Source: Nezara viridula
Taxonomy: Eukaryota > Arthropoda > Insecta > Hemiptera > Pentatomidae
Length of the DNA: 64,000 nt
Assembly (NCBI GenBank): GCA_928085145.1
Contig: OV725080.1
Span: 143,396,636 to 143,460,635, forward strand
Direction of reading: 5' to 3'
Part shown: positions 25,871-38,211 of the stretch, piece after piece
Layout of the letters: every line of letters starts with the position of its first letter
How positions within the stretch are numbered: position 1 is the first letter of the stretch
Made by a program: the position numbers and the translations under genes
The notes under the pieces: generated by a model
The model's input: only the letters and a program-made list of their open reading frames with translations
The model's database searches: none
What the model was told of the DNA's origin: nothing

Positions 25871-26759
25871 TGGGTTTTTACATTACATATTTTAGTTGTC
25901 CTTACAATTTACGACTTTCTCCAAACTCAGGTGTCCGTTAAATTCTTTCGGATTTATTTATAGGTCTTGAATTTTGATGACGTTGGAAGTTCTGTTGGCT
26001 TTACTAACAAAACTTTCTTCAATTTTATTCCAGACTCTGAAATCTAGAGTAAGTTTCTTTGTAATAAAATTCATATTTTCTTTAGAAAAAAACAAATAAA
26101 AGATCAATGTGTGCCCAAACATTCATATTGCAATTACAGACAGATTGACGACTTAATTAGAGATTTCACTATTAAAGAGGAAGCGTCTATTGAATATTAT
26201 TGTTAATATGCGTATCGCCATTTAGTAGTTCAGTTCTGAGCCAAATATTATATTTATGTATCTGAAAGGAGGAAAGATTAAAAATATTCCACTTAATACC
26301 TTTATCTATAGTAATAATTCAATTTTTCTTAAAATGTTGCTGATCATCTTTATCCACTTGACCCCTCAATCATGCCACAAGTTTTTCCTCACTCTCTAAT
26401 ATATTTTATGATTTTATATATAAATTTTTTTAGCTTTCCAATGGTATATAATACATATGTACTACTAATTTTATTTCAAGAAATGTCTAACCAGGATCAC
26501 TGGAGGATTTAAAGGAGTGGAATTTCAGGCCGATCTATGGTCTATATTTGTTTCTATGAGTGATCCAAGGCAAATACTTGAAGAATCACACAATGCTATC
26601 GTTTAAATTATAATGCATGTACTTCAGTTACTAAATGTTAGCACCTTTCAAGAAAAACTACAAAATAAATATTCCTAACATCTTAATTATTCCTGTAATC
26701 ATCATTATAAATAAATCTTGATACTCTATAATAAGCTTAATTCACAACTGAATGGTCAT

Positions 26760-26892
26760 TTATAGAACTCGATGTTTTTTTTCATCACAAGACATGGTCC
26801 GCGGGATTTAAGTGGAGATCTCAATTCGGGCCACTGTACTTTGTGAAGGACTCAACGTAACCCGCGGGACAAGAAGTTTGGAGACCCCTGCC
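26760..26892 (-). mobile_element. hAT-like transposon terminus, fragment
   Basis: The minus strand from 26892 reads CAGGGGTCTCCAAACTTCTT and continues into a CCCGCGGGTTACGTTGAG block, the well-known style of hAT (Charlie-type) termini. The opposite terminus was not found, so this is a fragment or solo end. Confidence 0.5.
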
Positions 26893-27472
26893 AGGGTCCC
26901 CTGGGTTAGATAGAGCCTCGAGGGACTGCCAAAAAAGACCCAAATGCCCATTAATTCGACTAGTTCTCCATCAGTACCTACATAGAATAGAAGAATCAAC
27001 TTTATTCTGGGACAAAGTCCCTTGAGAATAACAATATTGTATATAAAAATTAACATAACATCTGGCCAAAATGCATATTACAATAAAAAAAAAAAAAAAA
27101 AAAAAGTAATAAAAGAAGTATTTACATATCTATACAGAAATATAAAAGACATATTATGACCAATAAGATCCTAATACTGCAAAATAGTTGCTATAAACAA
27201 TAAACTATAGAACTCTAAATGAAATTTGAAATAAGCGACAAATTACTTTTGTTATTATTTTGTATTATTGAAAAAAAAATAATAATAAAAGAGTTGATAA
27301 ATATTTCCTTTAAATGATTTACATACGTACCTTAATATGTTCGAAGAATAAAATAATAGTATTGTAAACATCATACAAGTCCTATATAATCTAAATCCTA
27401 AGATGTAGATTGATCGACGAAAATAAAAGAAAATGTACATATAGACGAGATTATATACATATATAATATACA

Positions 27473-27810
27473 TGATAAATGGCTACCCAGCGTCTGATTG
27501 AATTGTAAGGAGGAATTGGAATAAGAGGGTTTTAAATATGGATAAGGATGGTGCATGGCAGGTTTTAAGTGAGATGGAATTCCAAAAGGTGGTGGAGCGG
27601 ACAATAAAGGAGTGTTGAAATGAGGCCGATTTGTGAAAAGGGGTATAAAGGTCAGAAGGACGAGATCTTGTGGAGAGGGAGTGGATGACTTGAATTGAAG
27701 GAGATTGAATGCATAGGACGGACGATGATTATAGATTATTTGGTAAAGGAATGCACCTAGGAAATACTGTCTTCTGAAGGCGGGAAAGAGCAGCAGTGCT
27801 ATTTACGTCA
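27473..27810 (-). pseudogene. CR1-like LINE, C-terminal fragment
   Basis: The minus strand reads FRRQYFLGAFLYQII, then NHRPSYAFNLLQFKSS. A frame change follows, then FWNSISLKT with CHAPSLSIFKTLLFQF. It matches the better-preserved plus-strand copy at 44560-44922 residue by residue in places. It is 5' truncated and frameshifted. The minus-strand segment at about 27000-27030 (ttctcaagggactttgtccc) may belong to its 3' UTR. Confidence 0.75.
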
Positions 27811-27949
27811 TCTCCACCAAAAAATTTTAATTTATTTCTGAACTGTTTTATATTACGTAAAATTTGAATATTTTATTCAGTATGTCTCAAATTCATTTGT
27901 TTTATTAATAGGCTAAAATAATTCGTTCTCATACACTTTGTAATTTTTA

Positions 27950-29430
27950 CTTTCACTTACCTATGTGTGTAATATATAGTAAGGGAAAGTATTGCGATCG
28001 TGAAAATCTTGGAATACGAGTTTTCAACGGAAATACACATTTTGAGGTACCCTGAGTCCAAATAACCAAGTCCCGAAAAATGTTAAGTGTGTCTGTGCTT
28101 GTGTAAGTTAGCAGTCTAACTCAAAAACGAAAAGTCGTACGAAACTGATATTACGTATTTAAGATAGGTATATGCCTTAGATGTGACAGAAACTTATTTC
28201 TTGAAATCGGGTAACCGGAAGTGCTACTTTATATCAACGCTGAAAAACATTTTTCCAATTTTCTCAAAAATGGCTCTAATGATTTTGATTAAACTCGGTG
28301 TATCATTGTATAATTAAGTGGTATTTAATATCATTTAGGTCTTATCCCCCCTGAAATTACTTTACAGGGCTTAAATACTCATTGTTCATATACGTCTTCA
28401 TCTTTTTTTCTTTTTATTTCTTAATGACATTTACAACTGTATTACATATACACATCAAGTAAATTTGGACATAATAGATATAATGACATGAATACACTTG
28501 CTGAGTAATTACCCAATGGTAGCACTCTAATGATATGACTACATTAGGAGATCACGGGGCCAGTCTTCATCTAAAGTACCTTTAATATGGTTCATTTCTA
28601 ATAATTAACTATTCCTCATTATTAAAAGTTAGAAAAAAATGCTAAATATAACTTTTGAATGAATTTGATAGTTGAATAAAAGAGAAAAAAACAAAACATA
28701 TTCAGGTCGAAAATGAATCTCCAGAAATACTTGCCAGAAGGTATACATATAATATATCGTTAGAAAGCGGAGAATTTTAGAAAAAAAAAAAACCATAGAA
28801 ATATAGAAAGCCCAGGGCAGACACCCAGTAATTGATCTAAAAGCATGATGTTGCTCTGGATATTATAAACCTTAATTTATTATAACATGAATTTAGAACC
28901 TGACAATGGAGCACATTAGATTTAAGCCATGTATCAAAAAAAAAAGCATTGGATTGTAGTTCTGAAGATGGGAGTAAATATCCCGAAAAGTTAACATGTA
29001 AATATGTAATTTGGAAATACAACAAATAAATTCAATTGTTGTTTAATTGTAAGTCATCATTGCCAAATAACAAAGAATTGAATAATTAGGTATCTATCGT
29101 CCGTTTATTCCGAAAAAACTTTTAGAAAATTAAATTAGTGGATAATTTGATAAATTTTCCCTTTACGCTATTGTAATGGAATCCACTTACAATCAGTGTG
29201 ACAACTTTTGATCTGTCTATGACAGACAATGCAAATTTCTTAATTCCGTTTTCGTAAACTTTGCAATGGAAAATAACAGTTTAATAACTAATAGTCGTAC
29301 AATTCATAATCAACGGATCGAACAATCCATAATCAACCGGTGATACATAATGTTGATATTTTAATAGTATTTATGATTTGTTAGCTGTAATCATTTAGCT
29401 TTAGCCCAGTTAAAAATATAATTAAAAAAA
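27950..29430 (+). repeat. Long interspersed repeat family, copy A
   Basis: Blocks near 27965-28090, 28210-28380, 28620-28790 and 29080-29420 match, in inverted order and orientation, copy B at about 38570-39900. Shared strings include the segment starting caatggaaaataacagttta. A Jockey 3' end interrupts it at about 28385-28580. No coding domain was recognised, so the family could be a non-autonomous element of about 1.3 kb. Confidence 0.65.
28385..28580 (-). mobile_element. Jockey-like LINE, 5'-truncated 3' end
   Basis: It matches 49710-49890 over most of its length (shared agcactctaatgatatg and acattaggagatca) and has a T-rich end on the plus strand, i.e. an A-rich tail on the minus strand. 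It contains only the stop region and 3' UTR. It sits inside repeat copy A. Confidence 0.7.
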
Positions 29431-29790
29431 ATTATATTCGACTAGTTCTCCATCAGTACCATTATAAGCAGTGCTACTTACGTCATCTCCTCCAAAAAAA
29501 TTTAATTTATTTCTTAACTGTTTTATATTACGTAAAATTTGAACATTTTATTCAGTATGTCGCAAATTCATTTGTTTTATTAATGGACTAAAATTAATCG
29601 TTCTCATACACGCATATATCTGTTTGGTTTTCATTTGTAAAAACAATATCTACTGACCAAGAGCTATCAAAATGTATCATTTATTTAATATATGTATTAT
29701 ATTTATAATAGATGTATTATATTTTTCATAAATTTAATACAAAATCTGCTAATACCATGAGTTTTAACATTATAATTTTTCTTCATGTAT

Positions 29791-29940
29791 AAAAAGATTC
29801 TTAAATATAAATTTTCTAAACAATGATAAAAATATCTAAAACTACCTGTAGCTAAAATCTCAGAAAAATAAAAAGATTCTTAAATATAAATTTTCTAAAC
29901 AATGATAAAAATATTTAAAACTACCTGTAGCTAAAATCTC
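29791..29940. repeat. Direct duplication, two 71-bp copies
   Basis: The unit starting aaaaagattcttaaatataa begins at 29791 and again at 29870 (period 79), almost identical through gctaaaatctc. Confidence 0.9.
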
Positions 29941-30383
29941 TCTCCGGATTCTCCAATGGAACCTACGTATTAATGAAAACAGCGTACAATTCTCAATCTA
30001 ATGCAAAAATTATATTATAAATATTAAATATTTGGCTTTTGAGTTTGAAAAATTTTATTGCATTTTAAACCCAATACAGTAAATTTTAATTTACCAGTTA
30101 CAAATACAAGTGAAAATTGCTTAAATCTCTCTCCAAATATTCTGGTATAACCACCTATCACTGAAAATAGGATTACATTTTCTATCAGACCATAAAATAA
30201 TATTTGTGGAATTTTGAGTTATAAGAGATTTTTTTTTTATAATGCAAATCAAATAAGTTTTTTCGTGATGGGGAAATGGTATGCTAATCAATATCGAAAA
30301 ATACCTGTAGCTAAAATCTCTCTCCGAATACACCAATACAATATTACAATTTAAACATAATAAATTAAAATTTAATTTATCAG

Positions 30384-30429
<46 letters not shown>

Positions 30430-30480
30430 GTAAAAATTGCTTTAATCTCTCTCTGAATAATCTCTCAACCATGTATTACT
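29930..30480. repeat. Degenerate tandem satellite, roughly 130-190 bp period
   Basis: The marker aatctctctcc (last copy aatctctctct) recurs at about 29934, 30123, 30316 and 30449, with similar AT-rich DNA between. The unit is partly replaced by a TA tract at 30384-30428. Confidence 0.6.
30384..30428. repeat. (TA)n microsatellite
   Basis: Uninterrupted TA run inside the degenerate satellite. Confidence 0.9.
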
Positions 30481-30599
30481 TGAAACAACGTGAAATACTA
30501 TTGGAGGGACAATTTAGTTTAATAAGATATATTATAATAATAATTTAAAAAAAAAAATCTCCTATCGCGGTGTCGGTATGGTCTACAAAGTAATGTTTG

Positions 30600-30636
30600 T
30601 ATATATATATATATATATATAAATATATATATATAA

Positions 30637-30710
<74 letters not shown>
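30600..30710. repeat. (TA)n microsatellite, long
   Basis: About 110 bp of TA dinucleotides with two short A-rich interruptions. Confidence 0.92.
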
Positions 30711-30712
<2 letters not shown>

Positions 30713-30929
30713 AAGTCTTTTTTGGCTTTAAGACTTGTAAACTCAAGTCTTATTTTGCCAATAACATATTTTAATTGTCATTGTAAGATGAAATTACACT
30801 GGAAATTTATTTAATATTTCTAGATAGATGATAACTAAATGTAACCTATATAGAACTTAAACTAGAAAGACTAATAGTTAAAAACTGAGGTGACAGTAGT
30901 TTCATAATAAATGAGAATAAGAGGCGACT

Positions 30930-31985
30930 TTTATTATATAACTAGTTTTATGTCATTCAAAAACTTTATCAAGTCACGGGCGTTATCTTTGTTCATCGAC
31001 CGAGGAAAGTTAGCTCCATCATCCGTAGTTTGCGATCGTAAACTAATTCTTCTTCGCTTCTCGAATCTTTTGAACTTGAAGGCATCGGTATGTTGGGCAG
31101 TGACCACTCTTAGCTATACCCATTAGATGTAGATCTTTATTAGTTCTGCCATGATTTATCCTAAGCCTGGCCAGCTTTACTAAGCTGGAGCGGTCGAGAT
31201 GAGGTTTAAGAGTCGCAAACCATGGAACCAGTGCTATCTTCTGTTGAAATGCATGATGGTCCTCACCCTTCGAGGCACATTCCCAGTCGTAGAAATGCTG
31301 CCAGTCTTTCATCATTTTCCTCCTCACTACTCTTATCAAATCCAGTAAAGGAATCTTAGCATTTATTCCATGTAGTTGGTTTTGATTTGCCGTTTTGTCT
31401 GTCATTTAATTTCCTGATATTCCTACCTGTCCCGGTACCCACTGGAAAAAGTAATTGTTGCTGGCGTTGTATATTAGTGATATGATTTTAAAGGAAATGT
31501 GTGTCAGTGGCTTATTTTGATGGATTAATTTTAGGTGTGCAGTTGCTGAGTCTGTCAGAATAACTATTTTTTGGTTGATTTGTGTGTTTTCGCTGTATAT
31601 TATGGCGTTAAGAATGGCATATAGTTCGGCGCTGAAAATACTGAAATCAACTGGTATCGATAATGAAATTTTGTGGTTCTTATGGCGATCATCCACAGCT
31701 ACAGACGTTCTGTTACTTGTTTTAGATACGTCTGTATAAACTTGTAGATAATTAGGGTAACTTTTCGTGATTGTGTTCAGTGCTAATTGTTTCAAATAAA
31801 TTGATGGGTGTGAACTTTTCTTCTCTACTTTACTAGCTAGATTAGAGGAGCTGTGAATGTTATTTAAAGATTTGGGAATGGGCGTTGTGTATTCCAGATG
31901 AGCTTCAGAAATGTGTAGTGATTTGATAAGAGGCTGTAATTCGTTAATAATGTCGGAAAGTTGGGGACAGAACACGTTTCCACTT
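30930..31985 (-). pseudogene. LINE remnant with RNase H domain (I/Jockey group)
   Basis: Two abutting minus-strand open segments (31406-31975 and 31043-31405) form a single frame split by one TAA. The RNase H marks are VYTDVSKT, FSAELYAILNA and LTDSATAHLKL (catalytic Asp, Glu, Asp), then FFQWVPGQVGISGN-stop-MTDKTAN. The stop sits exactly where the family has Glu in G-N-E-x-A-D, so one base (GAA to TAA) explains it. A typical Cys/His tail region follows (GHCPTYRCLQ). The terminal segment (RDLIKFLND) continues in another frame to about 30940. The reverse transcriptase is missing, so the copy is 5' truncated. Confidence 0.85.
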
Positions 31986-32424
31986 CTATGTTTGTATTTA
32001 TTAAATTGGAAAATTAATGGCTCCTTGAATGTTTAGGTAGAAGTCAAAACTATAGAGGTCAAAATATATTAAAACTAGACACTAGATTTATTTGCACCAA
32101 TAATCGCTTCAAGTTTCGACTATCAATAACAATCCTAATTTATTTATAAAATTCCTTTGGCTTTATGTTTGTTTTACAACAACTCTGATCAAGTTAAAAC
32201 CATTAGTTTTATTCTATGAATATAATATAATGTCTTATAGATTGTATTATTATAACTTTCAAAAGCCATTCCTTCTACGGTTATGATAAAACAATAAACT
32301 GTTCGGATACACACTAAAAGTATTCTGTAAGAAATATGAAAATGACAAAAATAAGCAACCTATAAGATAAAACTTATAAAAGCAAACTTATAGAATAAAA
32401 CAAATGATGTTATAGTCCATGCTA

Positions 32425-32945
32425 CAGACCCCTTTTTACCAAATTATTAACATCCGCCTGAAACTACGTAACATAACTTCATCTTAGCTTAACGCACAAA
32501 TATTTTATTTGCGAAAAATCTCGGAATTAGGGCGTTTTCAATCTGGAGATCGGTAAACTTTGTCTATTTAATTAGGTACTAAAAACTCGTAAATACCCAT
32601 TTGCTTTTCTCATAAATTCTAAAAAAAAATTGAGCACAGAAAAAACGTGGCCTTCAAAAATGTTGATCCGTTTGGCGTGATCTACATTTCTAAATTGTCA
32701 AAATAACGAGGTTATGTAGACCAATATTTTTGTAGGCCACCTTTTTTAATAGATTTTATGATGAAATTATCTCATGATCCAAGTGGAATACCAATGGCTA
32801 CTTACGAGTTTTTTTAGTACCTAATTAAATAGACAAAGTTTGAGGGTCTCCGGATTGAAAACGCCCCAATTCCGAGACTTTTCGTAAATAGAAGCTATTT
32901 AGGAAGTTTCTGACGGATGTTAATAATTTAATAAAAAGGGGTCTG
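32425..32945. mobile_element. TA-flanked foldback MITE (Tc1/mariner-type)
   Basis: 521-bp element beginning CAGACCCCTTTTTACC and ending in the reverse complement GGGGTCTG, with TA on both sides (32423-32424 and 32946-32947). Long imperfect inverted arms of roughly 150-190 bp share, for example, ggcgttttcaatc with gattgaaaacgcc, and tctatttaattaggtac with its complement. No coding capacity. TA flanks suggest mobilisation by a Tc1/mariner transposase. Confidence 0.8.
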
Positions 32946-33844
32946 TACCTCGGAATATTATTTAATTTAGCTTATTTATTAATGATTCTAATTTTTTCTC
33001 TCAAATTATTGGGGAGGGGAAGGGACGTTATTCTCGCCCCCTCAACATATTTTATGGGGAAGAGGGGTGGGATTGAGCGATTTAAATTAAAGAGGCGAAG
33101 TTTTTAGTTAATTCAACGGAAGATCTGATGGCTGATATTTTGATATGATTTCAAGAATAGGTTCAAGAAGAAAGAGAATTCACCTTGACCGACGATATAA
33201 TCGGTTGCGTTTCGAAAATTTACGACGTCAAAGTCATCAACTTCAAGTCATCAAATTAGGCCAATCGGATGGTAGTTGGATGAGGAAAAAATTCAAAAAA
33301 GTTGGCTTCCCTCCATTTTTTTATGTTTTTTGAGATGATGAATCTGAATTTGATATTCCTGTACGAAATTTTCCATTGCGTTTCGGGATATGTGAAAAAA
33401 AACAGCGAAATTTCTGAACTTTTATTAATTTTTTGGACATGACTCCGAAACTATGCATTCTATCGAAATTATTATTATAAATAACGTTAAAGAAGATAAA
33501 ATTTACTATCAATTTTATAAACAGCTTTATGATGTAGAGCCAACGGGTAAGGAGTTGAAGAATATTGACTGTTAGCTTATTTTTATTCACGAGAAATGTT
33601 TCTTTTTGCCGGTTTTTCACCAAAACTCATAATCTATGCATCTATCGAATAAATTCAATATAATCAATTTGAAAGAGCATTAAAGTTATTATGTATCTCA
33701 CGTATACACGTTAATATGTGATGTTTAGCGGCTGTTAAAACTCAGAATCCAAAGCGTATTTCCCTTATAGTTCTCAATATAAGTGCTTTTTATTCTATTT
33801 TATAATTATTTTTAGAAATTTTAACTATTTTATAACCAACTAGA

Positions 33845-33847
<3 letters not shown>

Positions 33848-33903
<56 letters not shown>
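33848..33903. repeat. (TA)n microsatellite
   Basis: Uninterrupted TA run. Confidence 0.92.
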
Positions 33904-33906
<3 letters not shown>

Positions 33907-34049
33907 GCTTTTATACATTCTGTTGGCAGGAGAGACTTCAACATCCATAACAACCTTAAAAAAATTAAGGACCAAAATACGTTTCAAATTCCGATAGTTC
34001 CAAAGACATTTCGCCTATTCACATATAACGACTCTACATAAGCTTCAAT

Positions 34050-34316
34050 CACAGGCGGATTTACGGGAGGAGGGGAGGGGATTTCGGGCTGAAGCCTTCC
34101 CCAAAATGGTAAAAAATATTAAAACATTATGTCTTAAAGTATTATCGCTCGTTTAATTACATTTAATAGGACTTCAAGAATCACTTAAACACCATTTCAT
34201 ATAGATAGTTAGTATCTTTCTGTTTTTCCAAAGTAATTATCATTATATATATGAAAAAAAAAAAGGTTCTGGGCTGAAGCCCCCCACCTCAAAACTAAAT
34301 CCTAGATCCGCTAGTG
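34050..34316 (+). mobile_element. hAT-type MITE, copy 2 (intact)
   Basis: 267-bp element starting CACAGGCGGATTTACGG and ending CCGCTAGTG. The 8-bp flanks are GCTTCAAT (34042-34049) and GCTTGAAT (34317-34324), 7 of 8 matching. The subterminal blocks gggctgaagc face each other. It is the best reference copy for the family in this window. Confidence 0.85.
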
Positions 34317-35209
34317 GCTTGAATTAACTTGAAAAAGTATAAAAATTTTTATTGAGTTCAGGTATAATCGTTAAAATACGAAAAGTTGTAAAGCTATTAA
34401 TTAGAGCGATCGAACTTTAAAGCGCATTTCGGTTGTTAAGTTTTTGATTATTATGAATTTTGATGTCCCTCATACTAACAGAATACATAGAAACTATGTA
34501 ATTTGTTTATACATTTTAATTTTGTTATAAATAAAGTTAAATTAGCCGAATAAAAAACATTGGAAAGATAAAAAGTAGATGTCCATAGATGTATACATTA
34601 CAGACAGTAATTAGTATTGGTATGTTTTCTTTTTAAAAAGCACTGTTTTAACTCCTTTTATTTCCTTTGTTTAATTTCAATATAACGGCCAGGGGCGTTA
34701 TTGAAAGACACAGGTGGGTAGGTTTTTCATAGATTTAATCATGAAATATTTCTATTAATTAAAGACATTTTTTTCTATGAAATTGCAAACTCGAGAAAAT
34801 AGTTATTGGACTAGGTTCTAGGGATGTCAAAGAGAGATAATTTAGTACAAAAAGTGTGATTGAAACACATTCATTTTAAGGGTTTTTTCCACTTGTGAAC
34901 CACTGTGCGTCGTCGTTATAACAATTATACGTTTACGTAAACAACGAAGTTTATCAAGTCCCTTAAGGTACGACATCCACTGTATATTAATTCCAATTTG
35001 AAAAAAAATATTTTCGAACTAAAAAGATTCCCTGAATTTAATCATTTTTCCCTGACTTCTTCCTGTTTTGAAAATCCCTTGACTTTTCCAGGTCGGTCGC
35101 CACCCTCTACTATAAATTTAACAGATTCGATGGGCGGGAAAAACATGGTAATTAATTGATTTAAATGAAGTTATACCATCGCTTTTATTTTTATTTCGTT
35201 ATATATGAA

Positions 35210-35229
35210 AATATATATATATATATATA
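35210..35229. repeat. (TA)n microsatellite
   Basis: Short TA run beside the 3' end of the reverse-oriented SINE. Confidence 0.85.
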
Positions 35230-35234
35230 CTTTT

Positions 35235-35424
35235 TTTAGTCCTCCCCTCTAAGGCTATACGGCGTTTTCCCGGGTCTTTAGGGGTTGTGGGCAGGGATTT
35301 AAAAGACACTCCCGGCATCGGAACGCGAACTCCCGACTATTTTAATATCAATTCTCTCATATATCAGGTTGTCTGGCAACTGGGTTGCTGTGCACACACG
35401 TTAGCCCGTTCGGCCACCCTGCCC
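35235..35424 (-). mobile_element. tRNA-derived SINE, second copy
   Basis: The minus strand starts GGGCAGGGTGGCCGAACGGG, identical to the head of the copy at 17627, and continues with the shared cctgatatatgagagaatt. Here a box B-like GGAGTTCGCGTTCCGATG is preserved, which supports a tRNA origin for the head. Confidence 0.8.
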
Positions 35425-35577
35425 TCAATGTGAAAATTGTGTGATGCACACACTCCACCAGATTTCTTAAATTTTTAATAGGTGGGGAGCATCCCTGAAG
35501 ATCTGCTCTGGGCAATTGCCCAGCCCTAAGGCTGCACTGTCTTGAGGTGATGTATGGCAACATAAGTCAATACAAAC

Positions 35578-35864
35578 CAATAGGGAATCCAAGAATTAAT
35601 TTTGGGGGAGGGGCTTCAGCCTGAAAGATTTTTTTTTCATTTACATAAAACGATAATTAATTTGAAAAAAAATAATAAAGAAATCAACTACCTATATGAA
35701 ATAGTGTTTACGGGATTCTCGAAGTCTTATTAAATGTAATTACAGTAACAATACTTTAAGATTTAGTTTTTAATATTTTTTTCTATAAAATGTTTATATT
35801 TTACCATTTTGGGAGGGAGGCTTCAGCTGGAAAGCTCCCCCTCCCCCCATAGATCTGCCTAATG
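35578..35864 (-). mobile_element. hAT-type MITE, copy 3 (reverse orientation)
   Basis: 287-bp copy in reverse orientation. The flanks are ATACAAAC (35570-35577) and ATACAAAG (35865-35872), 7 of 8 matching. The facing ggggcttcagc blocks are kept near both ends. Confidence 0.82.
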
Positions 35865-35874
35865 ATACAAAGGG

Positions 35875-38200
35875 TATCAGCTTTGTAGCAGAATAGTGCA
35901 AAATATTTAGAACCACCTATCTTTTAACCAATTTAATCGTTTGATGATTCTATTTTTTTGGAAATTAAGTAAACTTTAAAATGACCTTACAACCACAAAA
36001 ACAGAGAATATGTTTGGAATTTTACTACTCTTAACTTTTTCCAGATATTTTTTGGTGAAGTATGTTATAAAGATAAATTTAAAGGGCTTTGAATTTTAAT
36101 ATTATTGTTAATTAAGAAGCATGCAAAGCCAACTTACTCTCCTCACCAGTTGTATTTAAATGGTAGAATTTCAAATGGTTATTAGCTATAAATCCTTTAA
36201 TTAAATAAAATGGTTTGTAACTGCTATTCTATTAAATTTTTTTTGTTGGCTTTAGTTGAATAGTGGGAGAAGGCTTTCCCTTCTTTTAGCATAACTTCCA
36301 CCCACAAGATTTTCTTTTAAGCTGTTTGCCTCCAAGGCAGAAACATACTAGTATAATAATAGATGGAAGCATTTATTCATGTTGGTTTCCTGTACTTTAC
36401 ATTAAAAATTATTGACAACACTGTCAGTTATTTATGCCACTGCACTGATCACAGATAGCCCAACAACCAAGCAATACATCTACAATTAAAATTGGAGGGA
36501 TGTTGGAAAAATCTTGATATACTGTAATATTGATAATTCAAAATTAAAATTTGACTGCTGAAAAATAATATTTTTCCCAAAAAAATCTGATTCGGGCACA
36601 CACAACTTTCTCTTACGCTCTACTTTGAATAGACATTATTTTCTGGCAATGTTGGGCTATTATAAAATTTTTGAAGTGCATTTTTAACTGAGCTAAAGCT
36701 TAAAGCTAACAATTCAAAAATGATGCCTGATATTTACATTAATTTATTCATTAATCTGAAAGTGTTCCTACTAAAAAAACCGTTTGTTATCAATGACAAA
36801 ACGTAAGAACTTACAGAATTCTCGCCAATGTGAGTGCAGTATTCTTATGTATTTGATTATAATCACAGTCTAAAGCATTGGAATTATTAAAACCTCCTAT
36901 CAACAGACAATATCCAAAAAATCATCCACAGTGTGGTAGAGTATTAATATTTTTGTCAAGGAAATATTGAAATATTTCCATTTATCCAAGTCACTGAAAA
37001 CCCTGAATTCCTAAGTAGCAATTTAAATACGGTATTACATTAAAGCTAAATACAAGACAGTTTATCTCAAAAATTTAAATATGACTAGAACAATGCATAA
37101 ATAAATACTAATAACAAGAACATAAAAAATGGAGTTTAAAGCTACAGAATGGAAATTAGAGTGATGAAAGAACAATGAATAAAATAAAATTAGTCTTGGC
37201 TCATCACAATAAAATCCTAACGAGAAAACTATGTTTTTACAGGTGCTGCTCAGGGCCAATTGAATTTAAATAATGAATTGAAGTCAGAATTAGCCAAAAG
37301 GAAAATCAGGTGGTTGGACAATAGTGTCCCACAATGATATTGTGAGGTTGAGAACCAGATACTTTTGGCACACTACCTCTGGTTTATGGGCAGTTTCTGA
37401 TTTAACTTCTGTTATATTTTTGATCAGGATGAGTTCATTACCATTACTTGGTAGTCCAACTCATAACAACTGAAACTTGCCAGACTATAAACATACTGCA
37501 CTCATTCCAAAGCACAGATTTCATACATATAAAAAGAGGTAAATAACTTTTAGAAGCTTTTTTGTTTTTTAAAAATTTAAATGATCATATCAGTAAAAAT
37601 AATAGTGCTTTTATTAAATAAATGAAATTAAAATAACCTCTAAAAAAATATTCATCCAATCACAGAGAAAAGTACAATTTTTATAAATTCAAACTATATT
37701 TAAACATCAAAGATCAGATTTAAAACATTCTTAATATATATATTAAATGGACAATAATACAGACAGTAATTAATTAACGACTTAACAAATATTAAAATAA
37801 AATGTCATTATTTCTAATTAATGATTAAAAACAAGGAAACTGTCACATTTGTGCTAAAAGTTTCATCATTCCTTAACTTGCTTTTCCAAAAACAGTAAAG
37901 ACAATAGAAAAAAAATTTTATACCTCTATTTTATTTACTTTAAAACAAATAAGAAATTAAAGACAAAACAACACCCATTTTTGATCAAAATGCAAAATTT
38001 TTTTATCTTTCCAAAAGAAAAAAAAGATATATATATATATATATAATTTAATCTATCACGATCAAGGTTACAGAAAGACTAGTCTGTTTCCCTTCCCTCA
38101 TTTAAGGCAACTTGATGAACTAATGTCGAAATAGTGACTAGCTTTTTTACTTTTTGAACCACTTTCATTACTATTAATAAATTAAGTACAGTAACAAAAG
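35875..38200. other. Downstream region of ATAD1, no gene seen
   Basis: AT-rich DNA that includes the ATAD1 3' UTR. 36480-36740 matches 38570-38790 in the same orientation (shared tctggcaat and ttgaagtgcatttttaactg), so it is another truncated member of the long repeat family. A short TA run lies at 38029-38044. Confidence 0.5.
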
Positions 38201-38211
38201 TGATTTCATTT

